Assembly (NCBI GenBank): GCA_948470475.1
Contig: OX419344.1
Location: forward strand, 23,614,225 to 23,678,224
Direction: 5' to 3'
Source of the DNA: Galaxea fascicularis
Lineage: Eukaryota > Cnidaria > Anthozoa > Scleractinia > Euphylliidae
DNA: 64,000 nt
Part shown: positions 62,322-64,000 of the stretch, in pieces
Layout: every line of letters starts with the position of its first letter
Numbering within the stretch: the stretch's first letter is position 1
Notes under the pieces: generated by a model
What the model was told of the DNA's origin: nothing
Seen by the model: only the letters and a program-made list of their open reading frames with translations
Databases searched by the model: none
Translations under genes and position numbers: made by a program

Positions 62322-62671
62322 CTGGAAGGCAAACCAAAAGAATGGAAATAAATATTGCTTAAATGACTAAGGTCACCCCCGGGGTAAAGGTGAAAACAGT
62401 TTTTGTTTTTTGACGAAAACATGCTGCAACTCATTTTGTTAAAAAAAAAAAAAAAATGCTGAGGTTAGGAAAACAAATAGCTGCAAATTACAGACAACAC
62501 CTGCAAAATCAGCCAAGTTCAAGTGGTGAAATATGACATCAGCTGATAACAACAGCTGGTGTAACAAAATATCATCGGCAATTTATACCCAGTTATCATT
62601 CCAATGACAAAAAACTACCTTTCTGCCACTAAAAAAATGTCTACCATACAAGTAAATAGCTGATTGTGGGC

Positions 62672-63134
62672 TGTCACGAACCATGTAATACACTTGTGTT
62701 ACGCACGTAATTTTATTGTGTGATTAAGATAATTATCGCTATCTTTCGCAACTCTGTAACCCAATCCTTTCTTAACCTTTGTAATCGGATCGATCTGAGG
62801 GAGGTTTTTCAGGAGACACGCGTTCGACACTTTTACGGAGAAATTTAGGAATTGGAGAAATCTTTTTTGTCTTTCGCACAGCCAGCAGGAATTATAATGT
62901 AAGTTAACTTAAGCTCATCCTTTGTCGCTCATATTTCGTTTGTTGATAGATTCGTATAGATTCCCCTGTTTGTAGCAATTTTGTTGCGTAATGCGTAATT
63001 TTGCAATTTTGTAGTTTTCACCGCATGCTTCAGTGGAATAAATCAGTCATTAAAATCAGATCTGAAGTGTGTGGTTGAACTCGGCGAACCCCGGATCAAT
63101 ACTTCCCGCAAGGACTTGGTTCGGGAACGCGACA
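62672..63134. mobile_element. Solo LTR with 5-bp target duplication in a GSK3 intron
   Basis: The element begins TGTCACGAACC and ends GGGAACGCGACA, the classical TG...CA borders. It is flanked by the perfect 5-bp repeat TGGGC (62667-62671 and 63135-63139). At 463 bp, with an internal AATAAA near 63037, it fits a single LTR left by recombination between the two LTRs of a Ty3/Gypsy- or BEL-type retrotransposon. No gag or pol sequence is present. The family is not assigned. Confidence 0.85.
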
Positions 63135-63139
63135 TGGGC

Positions 63140-64000
63140 AAGAGAAACCAACTTTCAAGATTTGACGTAATTTCAGAAACAGTTTGATTCAAATGCAGTA
63201 ACATGTAGAAAATGTTCTCTCTCTTTACCACAAGTAGATGCCAAGTCAGCAGTTGGCTTACTTGCATTTTAATACCAGTCTCACTTTGTAACATATCACC
63301 TTATCATTAATTTCAGCCATGTTTAAACCCGTCCCTTTTTTAACCAGGGCATTTTTTATATCAGTATTATTTTTCAATGTTTTACCAAACCATTTACAGT
63401 ACCTCTCTGGCAACAAGGCTGGTGAAATCATAAGTCCAGTCTACTATCTAATATGTAAATTAGACAGCACAAAGAGATCCAACACAAATCCACATTTTGA
63501 ATTAGCTTTCACTAAAATTTGGAACTTTAAAACAGAGAAAAGACTTTTGTAAAGCAACATTCAATGTTATATCAACACTTTCACTTTAAATGTCAAAGCA
63601 CAATTCCCTTAATGTGACCAAACCTTTTGATACTGCCAGTCAATCATGTTTGGTGATTCAAATTAAAGTTCCCAAGAAAGACAGCATTTTGCATTTTTTT
63701 TTTTTCAGTTTTGAGAGCAATACTTCAGAAAGGGTTTTAAATATGTATCAGCTTGTTTTGTTTCACAGGCACTCTACACTATCCTGTTGCAAAGAAATAA
63801 TTGAATCACAACAAGTTTATTTTTCTTAACCTTTGGACTTCAATAATCAAAACAATGCTGATACTTTGACACGATATTTAATTTAAGGAAAGCCTGGGGT
63901 GTGGCCATTCATTTCAGAGCTATTAAATAGTCCTTTCCTAAGGTGCTAATTGTTTGGATATTTCTAGCTAAGCTGGTATCCCTAATGACTTCTACAAATG
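63140..64000 (-). other. GSK3 intron continuing beyond the window
   Basis: Searched by eye for GSK3 N-lobe exons (the VAIKK and NRELQIM regions) on the minus strand; none was found. AT-rich with short frames only. Confidence 0.5.

Overview
This is nuclear DNA from an animal, most likely an anthozoan cnidarian such as a stony coral. The identification is inferred from intron-rich metazoan genes (GSK3, a ZDHHC23-type palmitoyltransferase, a J-domain protein), AT-rich introns packed with small inverted-repeat elements, and tRNA-headed SINEs of a kind common in coral assemblies. No sequence search could be run. All three convincing protein-coding genes lie on the minus strand in the right half. 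Their exons were joined by hand using GT/AG sites and checked for reading-frame continuity.

Layout. (1) 1-7914: a giant minisatellite of about 28-bp units, bounded by 32-bp inverted repeats and interrupted by two tRNA-derived SINEs and a short unique segment. (2) 7.9-12.4 kb: intergenic DNA with several inverted-repeat elements. (3) 12.4-31.9 kb: a large tandem duplication. Three copies carry the same TATA-box block (minus-strand TATATAAG at 16810, 24039 and 31724), spaced 7.2 and 7.7 kb apart. Two copies keep almost the full length; the leftmost diverges. They contain exon-like blocks with conserved splice sites, degenerate tandem repeats and four copies of a hairpin element with a compensatory base-pair change. 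I could not assign a function. (4) 31.9-36.3 kb: intergenic DNA with nested miniature elements. (5) 36603-49371: an 18-exon gene for a protein of about 1159 residues with an N-terminal J domain, a probable ubiquitin-interacting motif and a CCCH zinc finger. Its first intron holds a nest of inverted-repeat elements, one of which carries a HIRAN-like reading frame. (6) 51976-56608: a four-exon ZDHHC23-like palmitoyltransferase. (7) 58569-64000: the 3' six coding exons of glycogen synthase kinase 3; the 5' exons lie beyond the right edge. A solo LTR with a perfect 5-bp target duplication sits in this gene's intron.

The coding genes do not form an operon-like functional set. The most unusual parts are the satellite bounded by transposon-like ends and the triplicated TATA-driven unit.
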